NCBI RefSeq assembly: GCF_027924405.1
Contig: NZ_AP026978.1
Coordinates: 6,696,001-6,760,000 of the forward strand
Direction: 5' to 3'
From: Nocardia sputorum
Lineage (GTDB): Bacteria > Actinomycetota > Actinomycetes > Mycobacteriales > Mycobacteriaceae
DNA length: 64,000 nt
The notes below the pieces were generated by a model. It made no database searches and had not been told where the DNA came from. It saw only the letters and a list, made by a program, of their open reading frames with translations. Positions 26,494-34,574 of this stretch are shown one piece after another. A program made the position numbers and the translations under genes. Numbering within the stretch: position 1 is the first letter of the stretch; every line of letters starts with the position of its first letter.

Positions 26494-26801
26494 CCGAGGT
26501 AAGGCTCCAGCCATCCGCGGCGCCAGTGCCGCTTTCCGCACGGGGCATGCACGGGCTCGCTCCACGGCGATTCGCGCATCGCCAACCCGACGGTCTCGAG
26601 CGTGGTGAGGCCGACCAGGTCGGCCAGCATTCCGACGGCGGCGACCGCCTCTGCGGCCTGCATAGCCGCCGTCGCCTGCTCGATCGTCAGGGTGCGGCCG
26701 GGTAGGAAGGAGACCACCCACCCGCCGCTGCCGACACACTTAGCCTGATGCTCGGTTTGATCACTGGTCATCAGCGACCGGCCGATCACTTGCACCGCCA
26801 T
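26490..26801 (-). CDS. Small conserved-looking hypothetical protein
   Basis: Not recognised. 103 residues from ATG 26801, or 93 from the internal Met before TSDQTEHQ. It is soluble, with two Cys (QAKCVGSGG and HAPCGKRHW) and a helical middle (LTIEQATAAMQAAEAVAAVG). It is convergent with mtrP, sharing 4 bp of stop codons. The codon usage is GC-rich at third positions in the C-terminal two thirds, which supports real coding. No domain can be named. Confidence 0.55.
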   Translation of the reverse strand: MAVQVIGRSLMTSDQTEHQAKCVGSGGWVVSFLPGRTLTIEQATAAMQAAEAVAAVGMLADLVGLTTLETVGLAMRESPWSEPVHAPCGKRHWRRGWLEPYLG

Positions 26802-26965
26802 GACTCGGACTCCCCAGTTTGCGGTAACGATTGGGTAATGGAGCGAGCTGATATGTCGCTACAGCATCCCCCTTCCAGCAACAGAACGCAATAGTGCGTT
26901 CTGCGAAAAGCGAACCGAGAGGTCGGGATTCACACTGGCCAGAGCCTCGAGAGCACGGAAAACTG

Positions 26966-27008
26966 GAACAGGTTACAGACAGAAGCCGGGCAAAACTGTA
27001 ACGTGTTC
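26966..27008. promoter_or_regulatory. Dyad overlapping the ALDH promoter, with leaderless -10
   Basis: GAACAGGTTACA (26966-26977) and TGTAACGTGTTC (26997-27008) are inverted with one mismatch in 12, about three helical turns apart. The right arm contains TAACGT (26999-27004), which ends 6 nt before the ATG at 27011 and looks like the -10 of a leaderless transcript. A regulator bound here would block the promoter of the aldehyde dehydrogenase gene. Confidence 0.6.
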
Positions 27009-27010
27009 TC

Positions 27011-28456
27011 ATGCATTACGACAGCTTGTTCATCGGCGGCCGCTGGACCGCGCCAGCCACCGACGAGCGCATCCAGGTCATCTCGCCGGCCACGGTCGAG
27101 CCGGTGGGCAGCGTCCCCGCGGTGAGCCGGGCCGACGTCGACGCCGCGGTCGCCGCGGCCAGGCACGCCTTCGACCACGGCCCGTGGCCCGCCACACCGC
27201 CGAAGGAGCGCGCCGAAGTGCTCACCCGCGCGGCGCGGCTGATCGAACAGCGCTCCGCGGACCTGCTCGCCGCGCTGACCGCCGAGGTCGGCGCGCCGCA
27301 GATGATCGCGATGACCCTGAACCAGCTCCCCGCGGTCGCCGCGCTGGACGCCTACGCGGCCCTGGCCGAGTCCTTCCCCTGGCAGGAGACCCGGGTGGGC
27401 GGATTCGGCACCACGCGCGTCACGCGCGAGCCGCGCGGCGTCGTCGCGGCGGTGACCGCGTGGAACGTTCCGCTGTTCCTCGCGGTCAACAAGCTCGCGC
27501 CCGCCCTGCTGGCCGGCTGCACCGTGGTCTTGAAGCCCGCCCCGCTGACGCCGATCACGGCCAACCTGGTGGCCGATATCTTCACCGAGGCCGGAGTGCC
27601 CGAAGGCGTGCTCTCGGTGCTGCCCGCCGAGCCCGACGCGGCCGAATACCTCGTCTCGCATCCCGGCGTGGACAAGGTGACCTTCACCGGAAGCACCGCG
27701 GTCGGCCGGAAGATCGGCGCCATCGCCACCGGTCAGCTCAAGAGCGTCTCGCTGGAACTCGGCGGCAAGTCGGCGGCGATCCTGTTGCCCGATATGGACG
27801 TGGCGGCCGGCATCCCGGTGCTCGCGTTCTCCGGCCTGATGAACAGTGGGCAGGGCTGCGTCGCGCAGACCCGCATCCTGGCCCCGCGCAGCCGGTACGA
27901 CGAAATCCTCGACGCGCTGGTCGAACACGTGAAGACGATGAAGGTGGGCGACCCGAACGACCCCAGCGTGCAGCTGGGCCCGCTGATCTCCGAAGGCCAG
28001 CGCGATCGGGTGGAGGGCTACATCGCCAAGGGGAAGGCCGAAGGCGCGCGCCTGGTGCTCGGCGGCGGCCGCCCGGAGGGGCTGGACCGGGGGTGGTTCG
28101 TCGAGCCGACGATCTTCGCCGACGTGGACAACAAGTCGGCCATCGCCCAGGAGGAGATCTTCGGGCCGGTGCTGTCGGTGATCCCGTACGAGACCGAGGA
28201 CGAGGCCGTGGCCATCGCGAACGACTCCGTCTACGGCCTCGCGGGCTCGGTATGGACGACCGACATCGAGCACGGCGCCGAGATCGCGGCGCGGGTGCGC
28301 ACCGGCACCTACGCGATCAATTGGTATGCCTTCGACCCGACTTCACCGTTCGGCGGCTACAAGGCCTCCGGGCTCGGACGCGAGAACGGCCCGGAGGGTC
28401 TCGATTCGTTCTGTGAGCAGAAGTCGCTGCTCATGCCGCTCGGCTGGACCGGGTGA
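27011..28456 (+). CDS. Aldehyde dehydrogenase family protein (Rv0223c-like)
   Basis: An NAD(P)-dependent aldehyde dehydrogenase of 481 residues. The key elements are present: WNVPLFLAVNKLAPALLAGC with VVLKPAPLTP in the cofactor domain, FTGSTAVGR, the general base Glu in LELGGKSAAI, and the nucleophile Cys in NSGQGCVAQTRI; EEIFGPVLSV closes the active site. The aldehyde is unknown. It follows mtrP as Rv0223c follows Rv0224c. The promoter carries a strong dyad. The stop codon directly abuts that of the small gene on the other strand (TGATCA). Confidence 0.92.
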   Translation: MHYDSLFIGGRWTAPATDERIQVISPATVEPVGSVPAVSRADVDAAVAAARHAFDHGPWPATPPKERAEVLTRAARLIEQRSADLLAALTAEVGAPQMIAMTLNQLPAVAALDAYAALAESFPWQETRVGGFGTTRVTREPRGVVAAVTAWNVPLFLAVNKLAPALLAGCTVVLKPAPLTPITANLVADIFTEAGVPEGVLSVLPAEPDAAEYLVSHPGVDKVTFTGSTAVGRKIGAIATGQLKSVSLELGGKSAAILLPDMDVAAGIPVLAFSGLMNSGQGCVAQTRILAPRSRYDEILDALVEHVKTMKVGDPNDPSVQLGPLISEGQRDRVEGYIAKGKAEGARLVLGGGRPEGLDRGWFVEPTIFADVDNKSAIAQEEIFGPVLSVIPYETEDEAVAIANDSVYGLAGSVWTTDIEHGAEIAARVRTGTYAINWYAFDPTSPFGGYKASGLGRENGPEGLDSFCEQKSLLMPLGWTG

Positions 28457-28660
28457 TCACTCCGGTGGCATGACCACCCGCAGCAGCGGCGCACGGTTGC
28501 CGTAACGCCGGGTTGGCGCGTCGACGATCTCGACGCGCCAACCCGGCGGCAGCACTGCGCGCAGCCGCCCCGCGACCCGGCGCAGCGGGGTGCTCGCGGT
28601 CGCGAAGTCGAATTCGGCCACCGTGGGGGCAAGGGACGTCGCCGTCTCCAGATCGGCCAT
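28457..28660 (-). CDS. Small hypothetical protein
   Basis: 67 residues, not recognised. It reads as one helix (residues 1-38) followed by two short strands (GWRVEIVDAPTRR, LLRVVMPPE), with no Cys, signal or membrane segment. It is convergent with the aldehyde dehydrogenase gene, with stop codons back to back. Oddly, the middle of the gene contains a 19-bp perfect inverted repeat that could fold into a terminator-like hairpin. It may be a true small gene or a chance frame over a terminator. Confidence 0.45.
   Translation of the reverse strand: MADLETATSLAPTVAEFDFATASTPLRRVAGRLRAVLPPGWRVEIVDAPTRRYGNRAPLLRVVMPPE
28506..28548. repeat. 19-bp perfect inverted repeat, 5-nt loop
   Basis: Positions 28506-28524 and 28530-28548 are perfect reverse complements (core GGGTTGGCGCGTCGA). 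The hairpin lies about 50 bp after the aldehyde dehydrogenase stop, inside the small minus-strand frame. It has no U-tract. It could terminate the aldehyde dehydrogenase mRNA or be a protein-binding palindrome. Confidence 0.8.
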
Positions 28661-28993
28661 GCTCCATCCACCTCTCGCGTCGATCTCGCCGTGTGCCGCG
28701 GCATCGCGGGTCCGATGTCGGTAGGGAAGTAGTTCAGTCGATCAGTTAACCGTCAGTAATCCGACTGGGTGATGCGGAAGGAAGAACACGCCAAGCATAA
28801 GTTACGAATACACGAAATCTCTCAACAAGATCATTACCCCTTCCCAGACTCGGCTAAACCCCTCGATCCGAAGGAATTTCATCGGCTTGCGGCCGACACC
28901 ACGACGGCCCCGTACCGGGCGGACCGCCGATCACTGCCGCGGTTCGGCGGGATGAGCTCTCAGGCAACGGAATTCGTGGTCACTGCGGCGCAC
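28661..28993. other. Gene-free, locally AT-rich stretch
   Basis: About 330 bp. From 28740 to 28870 the sequence is clearly more AT-rich than anything around it (AGTTACGAATACACGAAATC). A frame of about 80 codons runs over it (28769-29008), but its first half uses AT-ending codons and its second half GC-ending ones, so I do not call it. It may hold promoters for the small gene on its left, or be an old insertion. Confidence 0.45.
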
Positions 28994-29944
28994 TCACCCG
29001 CCCACTGATCGGCGATAGGCGGCGGGTGTGGCGCCCGTCGCGGCACGCAGGTGCACCCGCAACGCGGTGACGCTGCCGAACCCGGCCTTGGCCGCGACGA
29101 CTTCCACTGGCAAACATGTGGTTTCCAGAAGTTCCCGGGCCCGAGCGGTGCGCTGAGCGTCCAGCCAGCGCCGCGGCGTGGTGCCCACCTCAGCCTTGAA
29201 GCGGCGGATGAAGGTGCGCTCGCTCATCAACGCGTGCGCGGCCAGCGCGGAAACGTCCACCGCCGCAGTGGGTTCGGCGATCGCCCAAGCCAGCGTCGCG
29301 GCGAGGCCACCGTCTGCGGCACGGGCGGCCGGTCCATCGGGAATGTACTGCGCCTGGCCGCCCTCCCGGTGCGGCGCGGTGACGTTCCACCGAGCCAGCT
29401 CCGCCGCCGCGTGCGCGCCCAGCTCCCGGCGGACGAAGTGCAGGCACAGATCGAGCCCCGCCGACAGCCCGGCCGAAGTCAGCACGTCGCCGTCGTCCAC
29501 GTACAGCGCGGTGGGATCCAGCCGCACCGCCGGATACCGCTCGGCGAACTCGCCGCAGTAGGCCCAGTGCGTCGTCGCCGGTCGTCCGTCCAAGAGCCCG
29601 GCCTCGGCCAGGACGAACGCACCGACGCAGATGCTCACCATGGTCGCGCCGCGCGCGGCAGCGCTCCGCAACGCGGTCAACGCCCGCGGCGGAGTCGGCA
29701 GCGTCGGAATGCCGATCCCGGGCACGACGACCACATCCGCGTCCGCCAGCGCTTCCAGTCCGTACTCGACCCGCAGGTCGAAGCCGTTGGGCGTCCACAC
29801 CGGACCGGGCCGCACCCCGCACGTCCGCATCTCGAACCCGGACGGCTCCCCGGTCTTCCCGGGCCCGTGCCGGAACGCCTGCACAGCGCAGGCCAGGTCG
29901 AAGGCCATCACCCCGTCGAGCGCGAGCGCCACCACTTGCTTCAT
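28994..29944 (-). CDS. GlxA-family regulator (DJ-1/PfpI domain plus AraC HTH)
   Basis: A 316-residue transcription factor. Residues 1 to about 190 form a DJ-1/PfpI-like domain (VVVPGIGIPTLP, and the elbow SICVGAFVLAEAGLLDGR with its Cys). Residues about 210-316 form an AraC-type double helix-turn-helix (SALAAHALMSERTFIRRFK, then PVEVVAAKAGFGSVTALRVH). Members respond to small metabolites such as amines, betaines or aldehydes. The ATG at 29944 (MKQVVALALDG) fits the family start; the frame continues upstream only with junk. It is divergent from the HD-domain gene, about 115 bp away, and could regulate it. Confidence 0.87.
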   Translation of the reverse strand: MKQVVALALDGVMAFDLACAVQAFRHGPGKTGEPSGFEMRTCGVRPGPVWTPNGFDLRVEYGLEALADADVVVVPGIGIPTLPTPPRALTALRSAAARGATMVSICVGAFVLAEAGLLDGRPATTHWAYCGEFAERYPAVRLDPTALYVDDGDVLTSAGLSAGLDLCLHFVRRELGAHAAAELARWNVTAPHREGGQAQYIPDGPAARAADGGLAATLAWAIAEPTAAVDVSALAAHALMSERTFIRRFKAEVGTTPRRWLDAQRTARARELLETTCLPVEVVAAKAGFGSVTALRVHLRAATGATPAAYRRSVGG

Positions 29945-30059
29945 CACTCGCAGTTTGGCATGAATCCGAGCATTACTGTCATTTCCGCCACTCGTCGCGG
30001 GCCTCGCCGCACACTTGACTCCAAGGGCATACCGAGTGACCGGAGCGAAGGAGGGCATC

Positions 30060-30812
30060 GTGGCCGCACCGACGGGCCTGGACTGGGCATGGGCCACCCG
30101 TACCGGGGGCGCGTTGTCGAAGGAGCAACGCCGTGGATTGGCCGTCGCGATCGCCCGTACGTTGCCCGCCATGGCACCCAACCGGGTCCGGATCGCGCTG
30201 GGCAGACGCGGCCGCGGGAAACTGGAGTTCGCCGGTCTGCGGCTACCCGATTCGAAGCTCGCCGTCGCGGCGGAAAGCGAGGCGCGGGAGTCGTTGTCTC
30301 CGCACGTGTTGCACCATTCGTTGCGAACCTACTACTTCGGGCGGGTCCTGGCCGAGCTCGACGGCGCATCCTACGACGACGAACTCGTCTACGTCTCCTG
30401 TCTGCTGCACGACCTGCAACTCGAAACTCCCACGCCTGGAAGATGTTTCGCGGTGGTCGGCGGCGAACGGGCGGCCGCGATCGCACGGGACGCGGGCGCC
30501 CCGCCGGAACGGGCCGACGCGATCGGCGCGGCGATCGCCGCGCACATCACGCCCGGCGTCGCCGACGATCTCGGCGATCCCGGCGGCTTCGTCTCCGCGG
30601 GAGCGTCCGTGGACGTACTCGGGACGCGGCTTGCGGAACTGGACCGGGATTGGGTCATCGAACTGCTGCGGCGGCACCCGCGCCTGGAGTTCGAGCGGCA
30701 TGTGATCGCGGCGTTCCGGGCGGAAGCGAAGGCGGTGCCGGAAGGCCGGATCCATTTGCTCAACCGCGCGGGCTTCCTGACCATGATCCGCCTGGCACCA
30801 TTCGACGAATAG
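30060..30812 (+). CDS. HD-domain protein, cyanamide hydratase-like
   Basis: A 250-residue HD-superfamily metal-dependent protein. The pattern H...HD...H...D is seen in LHHSLRTYYFGRVL, CLLHDLQLE and the AIAAHITPG helix. The order and the RTYYFG sequence resemble the small cyanamide hydratase-like HD group, whose members hydrate cyanamide or have unknown substrates. The start is GTG 30060, given by AAGGAGGG upstream. It is divergent from the GlxA-type regulator and convergent with pckG. The substrate cannot be deduced. Confidence 0.75.
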   Translation: MAAPTGLDWAWATRTGGALSKEQRRGLAVAIARTLPAMAPNRVRIALGRRGRGKLEFAGLRLPDSKLAVAAESEARESLSPHVLHHSLRTYYFGRVLAELDGASYDDELVYVSCLLHDLQLETPTPGRCFAVVGGERAAAIARDAGAPPERADAIGAAIAAHITPGVADDLGDPGGFVSAGASVDVLGTRLAELDRDWVIELLRRHPRLEFERHVIAAFRAEAKAVPEGRIHLLNRAGFLTMIRLAPFDE

Positions 30813-30866
30813 CCCGGCCGCCCAGGCGAATTCCTCGGCAGTGCGCGCAAAACGTTTGTCGCGCAG

Positions 30867-30904
30867 AACAAAACGCCCGCACCATCTGCCAGATGGTGCG
30901 GGCG
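30867..30904 (-). terminator. Intrinsic terminator of pckG
   Basis: A 15-bp perfect stem (30874-30888 with 30890-30904, CGCCCGCACCATCTG) with a one-base centre is followed on the minus strand by TTTTGTT. It lies 21 bp past the pckG stop and also faces the end of the HD-domain gene. Confidence 0.88.
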
Positions 30905-30925
30905 AATGCTACTTTGGGTGGAGTG

Positions 30926-32758
30926 TCAGCCCAGACGCTGCTTGAGCGCCTCGAACTCGTCACGCACGCCGGAAGGCAGCTTGTCTCCGACGAACTCGAA
31001 CCACTCTTCGATGAGCGGGATCTCCTTACGCCACTCCTCGGCGTTCACGGCGAGCGCCTCGTCGACGTCCTTGGCGTCGACGTCCAGCCCGTCCAGATCG
31101 AGCTGCGCGGCGGTCGGCACGTTGCCGATCGCGGTCGCCTCGGCCTGCGCGGAACCCTCGATGCGGCCGACGATCCACTCCAGCACGCGGGAGTTCTCGC
31201 CGAAGCCCGGCCACAGGAAGCGGCCGTCGTCGCCGCGCCGGAACCAGTTGACGTAGAAGATCTTGGGCAGCTTGGCGGCATCGGCGTTCTTGCCGACATT
31301 GATCCAGTGGCCCAGGTAGTCACCGACGTGGTAGCCCAGGAACGGCAGCATGGCCATCGGGTCGCGGCGGACGGTACCGACCTTGCCCTCGGCGGCCGCG
31401 GTCTGCTCGGAGGACAGCGTGGCGCCCATGAACACGCCGTGCTGCCAGTCGAAGGACTCGGTGACCAGCGGGACGGTGGTCTTGCGGCGGCCGCCGAACA
31501 GGATCGCCGAGATCGGCACGCCCTGCGGGTCGTCCCACTCGGGCGCCAGGATCGGGCACTGCGACATCGGCGTGCAGTAGCGGGAGTTGGGGTGGGCGGC
31601 CAGCGTCTCGGTCTCCCGCAGGTACCAGTCGTTGCCCTTCCAGTCGATCAGGTGGTCGGGCTCGCCTTCCAGGCCCTCCCACCACACGTCGCCGTTGTCG
31701 GTCAGCGCGACGTTGGTGTAGACGGTGTTGCCCGCCTCCATGGTGGCCATGGCGTTCGGGTTCGAGCTGCGGTTGGTGCCCGGCGCGACGCCGAAGAAGC
31801 CGAACTCGGGGTTCACCGCGTAGAGGCGGCCGTCCTTGCCGAAACGCATCCAGGCGATGTCGTCGCCCAGGGTCTCCGCGCGCCAGCCCGGCACGGTCGG
31901 CTGGATCATCGCGAGGTTGGTCTTGCCGCAGGCGCTCGGGAACGCGGCGGCGATGTAGTACGCCTTGTTCTCCGGGGAGATCAGCTTGAGGATCAGCATG
32001 TGCTCGGCCAGCCAGCCCTCGTCGTGGGCCATCGCCGAGGCGATCCGCAGCGAGTAACACTTCTTGCCGAGCAGCGCGTTGCCGCCGTAGCCGGAGCCGT
32101 AGCTCCAGATCTCCCGGTCCTCGGGGAAGTGGGTGATGTACTTGGTGTCGTTGCACGGCCACGGCACGTCGGCCTGACCCTCGGCCAGCGGCGCGCCCAC
32201 GGAGTGCAGCGCCTTCACGAACGGACGGTCGGCGCCCAGCTTCTCCAGGGCGGCGGCGCCCATGCGGGTCATCACGCGCATCGACACCACGACGTACTCG
32301 GAGTCGGTGATCTCGACGCCGAGCTTCGGGTCGTCGGCGCCCAGCGGGCCCATGCAGAACGGCACCACGTACATGGTGCGGCCCTTCATCGAGCCGCGGT
32401 ACAGCTCGGTCATCGTGGCGCGCATCTCGGCCGGGTCGACCCAGTTGTTGGTCGGGCCCGCGTCGGCCTCGGTCTTGGAGCAGATGAAGGTGCGGGACTC
32501 CACCCGGGCCACGTCGGAGGGATCGGAGAGAGCGAGGAAGGAGTTCGGCTTCTTCTTCTCGTCCAGGCGCTTGAACGTTCCCGCCGCCACGAGCTGCTCG
32601 GTCAGCCGCTCCCACTCTTCGTCGGAGCCGTCCGCCCACACCACTCGATCCGGCTGGGTGAGTTCGGCGACTTCTTGTACCCAGGCGAGTAGTTCGCTGT
32701 GCTCGGTCGGCGCCTTGCCGTCGGATCCACGAAGACCAGGAATGGTCGCTGACGTCAT
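30926..32758 (-). CDS. pckG: Phosphoenolpyruvate carboxykinase (GTP)
   Basis: Converts oxaloacetate and GTP to phosphoenolpyruvate, CO2 and GDP, the entry step of gluconeogenesis and part of the PEP-pyruvate-oxaloacetate node. The 610-residue length and sequence are those of the GTP class: the kinase loop [12 protein letters not shown] with its reactive Cys, [33 protein letters not shown], and the FGGRR loop. It matches Rv0211. The ATG at 32758 (MTSATIPG) has AGGAGAG just upstream. It is monocistronic, with its own terminator and a 217-bp upstream gap for regulation. Confidence 0.96.
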   Translation of the reverse strand: MTSATIPGLRGSDGKAPTEHSELLAWVQEVAELTQPDRVVWADGSDEEWERLTEQLVAAGTFKRLDEKKKPNSFLALSDPSDVARVESRTFICSKTEADAGPTNNWVDPAEMRATMTELYRGSMKGRTMYVVPFCMGPLGADDPKLGVEITDSEYVVVSMRVMTRMGAAALEKLGADRPFVKALHSVGAPLAEGQADVPWPCNDTKYITHFPEDREIWSYGSGYGGNALLGKKCYSLRIASAMAHDEGWLAEHMLILKLISPENKAYYIAAAFPSACGKTNLAMIQPTVPGWRAETLGDDIAWMRFGKDGRLYAVNPEFGFFGVAPGTNRSSNPNAMATMEAGNTVYTNVALTDNGDVWWEGLEGEPDHLIDWKGNDWYLRETETLAAHPNSRYCTPMSQCPILAPEWDDPQGVPISAILFGGRRKTTVPLVTESFDWQHGVFMGATLSSEQTAAAEGKVGTVRRDPMAMLPFLGYHVGDYLGHWINVGKNADAAKLPKIFYVNWFRRGDDGRFLWPGFGENSRVLEWIVGRIEGSAQAEATAIGNVPTAAQLDLDGLDVDAKDVDEALAVNAEEWRKEIPLIEEWFEFVGDKLPSGVRDEFEALKQRLG

Positions 32759-32975
32759 GAAAACTCTCCTGAGATGGGCGGCTACTCGCTGCTTCGCCGC
32801 CTGGCCCTAGGCCCATGACCAGCGCGAATGCACCGAGCGCCACCGTTGGCGGGAAGGCGCCCGCTCCGACCGGTCGAACACGCGCCCAGGAGGGCGGCAG
32901 ATCAGGACTTAGCGGACGCCCAAGTTCCTGAATAGAGGTTAACGCGATGTGACGGCCGGTACGGTATCGGGTTCC
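32759..32975. other. Promoter region upstream of pckG
   Basis: A 217-bp non-coding gap between pckG and the preceding gene on the same strand. I see no clear dyad or terminator. A GTTAAC hexamer lies near 32938 and a TGTGACGG half-site resembling a CRP-type half-site near 32949, but no matching second half at the right distance. Confidence 0.35.
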
Positions 32976-34574
32976 TCACTGTGTACCCAATCGGTCGTTC
33001 GTTTCAACAGGGGAGATCCACCGATCGAGGATCGTGATGTCGCGCTCGCACGCGGCGAGCTGCCCCGGCTGTTCGGCCGCGATCCGGCGCAATTCGGCCT
33101 CCAACCGGGCCACCCGGCGATCCGTCTCGACCATTCGCGCGGTGCTTGCTTGGACCACGTGATCGGCCAAAACGGTCTCCGCTTCCACGAGCGCGGTCAC
33201 CACACGCTGCTCGAGCTGCGCTTTTACGTTGACCAGCGCGTCGGCGACCCATTGCCGGATGTGCGCTCGATCGGCCAGCTGGCGTCGGGCGCGCACCACC
33301 CACGCCGCCGCGCCCCCGCCGAGCAGCAGCGTTACCGGCACGGTCGCGACGTCGAGGGCCGGGACGAGGGAGAACGGAGCAACAAGCAAGCGACCGAGGC
33401 CGACACCGGCCGACGCGCCGAGCGCGATCATGAGGTGATCTTCGACACCCCGATGGCGGGGGTCGGGATCCGGGCCCACCCGAGGGGCCGGGTCGCGCCG
33501 TCGCGTCGGCGCCCCGCGATCTCCGCTCTCGATCCGGGCGCTCAGTTCGGCGATGCGTTCGTCGATGACGTGGTCGAGAGCACCGGTCAGTTCGGTGACG
33601 GACTGCTGTAGCCGGGCGGGATAGCAGGCGAGGTCGGCGGGGCGCAGCCGTTCCAGGTCGGCGCGCACGGCGGTGTGCAGCGCCCGGATGCTCGCGCCGA
33701 TCTCGGTCATGAGATCCACCCGGGCCAAGTGCAGCTGCCCGCGCAAGGTGGACATCGCGGTGGCTCGTCCGCCGTCGCGCCCGGCCAGCAGCACGGCACG
33801 TTCCTCGCGCAGCCGCGCCGGCTCGGCGCCGGAGCGCAGCGTCGCCACCTGCTCGGCCACCCGCTGGCGGGTATCGGCCAGGACCCGTGCGGTGACCGCG
33901 CCCGGCCGGTCACCGCCCGCGGCGGCCGCCGCGGTGAGCTGGGCGTGCAGGGCCCCGACACCGGAGCGATCGAGCAGTCCGGCGTCGCCGGCGGTGCGCG
34001 CCGCGGCCGCGAGCCGCGCCGAGACCGGCACGATGTCCAGGTCGCCCGCCCCTTGCGCGGCGAGCAACTCCAGGTCGCGCTCCCGCACCGCCCGCCAGTC
34101 CTGGTAGGCGTGGACGCCGTTCATCGCGAGCAGCAGGCGGGTGCCGTCCGCGCGCAACCGGCCGATCACGCCCAGCAGGTCCGCGCCGATGATCGTGCCC
34201 GCGTCGAGCAGGACCAACGCCACCGCGGGCGGGGCCGCACCGGCGGGTGAGGTGGCCCCCGCGCCCGCGTCGGCGGACGGCTCGGCCAGCGTGACGTGCG
34301 GTTCGAACCGGGCCAGCTCGGTGCGCAACAAGGTCGTGTTCACGTCGTCCGGCCCGATCATCACGACGGCACCGCCGCCGGAGCCGTGCACCGCGCGCAG
34401 CAGCGCCATGCCCTGCGGATTCCACCGCTCCACTACGGCCGCGAGCTCGGGCGCCAGCGCGGTCGCGGGACGTCCGGATTCGCCGTCGGCGGACGGGCCA
34501 CCCGCGCGAGATGCGGCATCCGCCTCGGGCGGTGTACTCGCCGTCGCCGGTTCCGGAGGTTCAGAGACCGGCAC
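32976..34574 (-). CDS. Dynamin-like / coiled-coil membrane protein, Rv0210-positioned
   Basis: A 532-residue protein of unknown function. Residues 60-250 form an alpha/beta domain with a degenerate nucleotide loop (VVMIGPDDVNTTLLRTELAR) and strands AVALVLLDAG, TRLLLAMNG and LDIVPVSARL, the order of a dynamin-type GTPase lacking the usual G1 Lys and G4 NKxD. Residues 260-370 are long helices (AEQVATLRSGAEPARLREER). A membrane hairpin (LLVAPFSLVPALDVATVPVTLLLGGG, residues about 405-435) is followed by a second coiled coil. This layout recalls bacterial dynamin-like proteins such as IniA. It starts 14 bp inside the end of the preceding gene, so the two are coupled. Dynamin kinship is my inference. 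Confidence 0.6.
   Translation of the reverse strand: MPVSEPPEPATASTPPEADAASRAGGPSADGESGRPATALAPELAAVVERWNPQGMALLRAVHGSGGGAVVMIGPDDVNTTLLRTELARFEPHVTLAEPSADAGAGATSPAGAAPPAVALVLLDAGTIIGADLLGVIGRLRADGTRLLLAMNGVHAYQDWRAVRERDLELLAAQGAGDLDIVPVSARLAAAARTAGDAGLLDRSGVGALHAQLTAAAAAGGDRPGAVTARVLADTRQRVAEQVATLRSGAEPARLREERAVLLAGRDGGRATAMSTLRGQLHLARVDLMTEIGASIRALHTAVRADLERLRPADLACYPARLQQSVTELTGALDHVIDERIAELSARIESGDRGAPTRRRDPAPRVGPDPDPRHRGVEDHLMIALGASAGVGLGRLLVAPFSLVPALDVATVPVTLLLGGGAAAWVVRARRQLADRAHIRQWVADALVNVKAQLEQRVVTALVEAETVLADHVVQASTARMVETDRRVARLEAELRRIAAEQPGQLAACERDITILDRWISPVETNDRLGTQ

Noticed and set aside
28769..29008. A 79-codon frame in the AT-rich gap
   Set aside because: Codon third positions change from AT-rich to GC-rich halfway, there is no ribosome-binding site, and it overlaps the end of the GlxA-type gene.
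29051..32692. A 1213-codon plus-strand frame opposite glxA and pckG
   Set aside because: pckG and the GlxA-type regulator are unmistakable on the minus strand, and the HD gene occupies another frame; this frame is a shadow.
32938..32975. CRP/GlxR-type cAMP receptor site upstream of pckG
   Set aside because: Only one half (TGTGA) is present; the next TCAC is too far for the N6 spacing.
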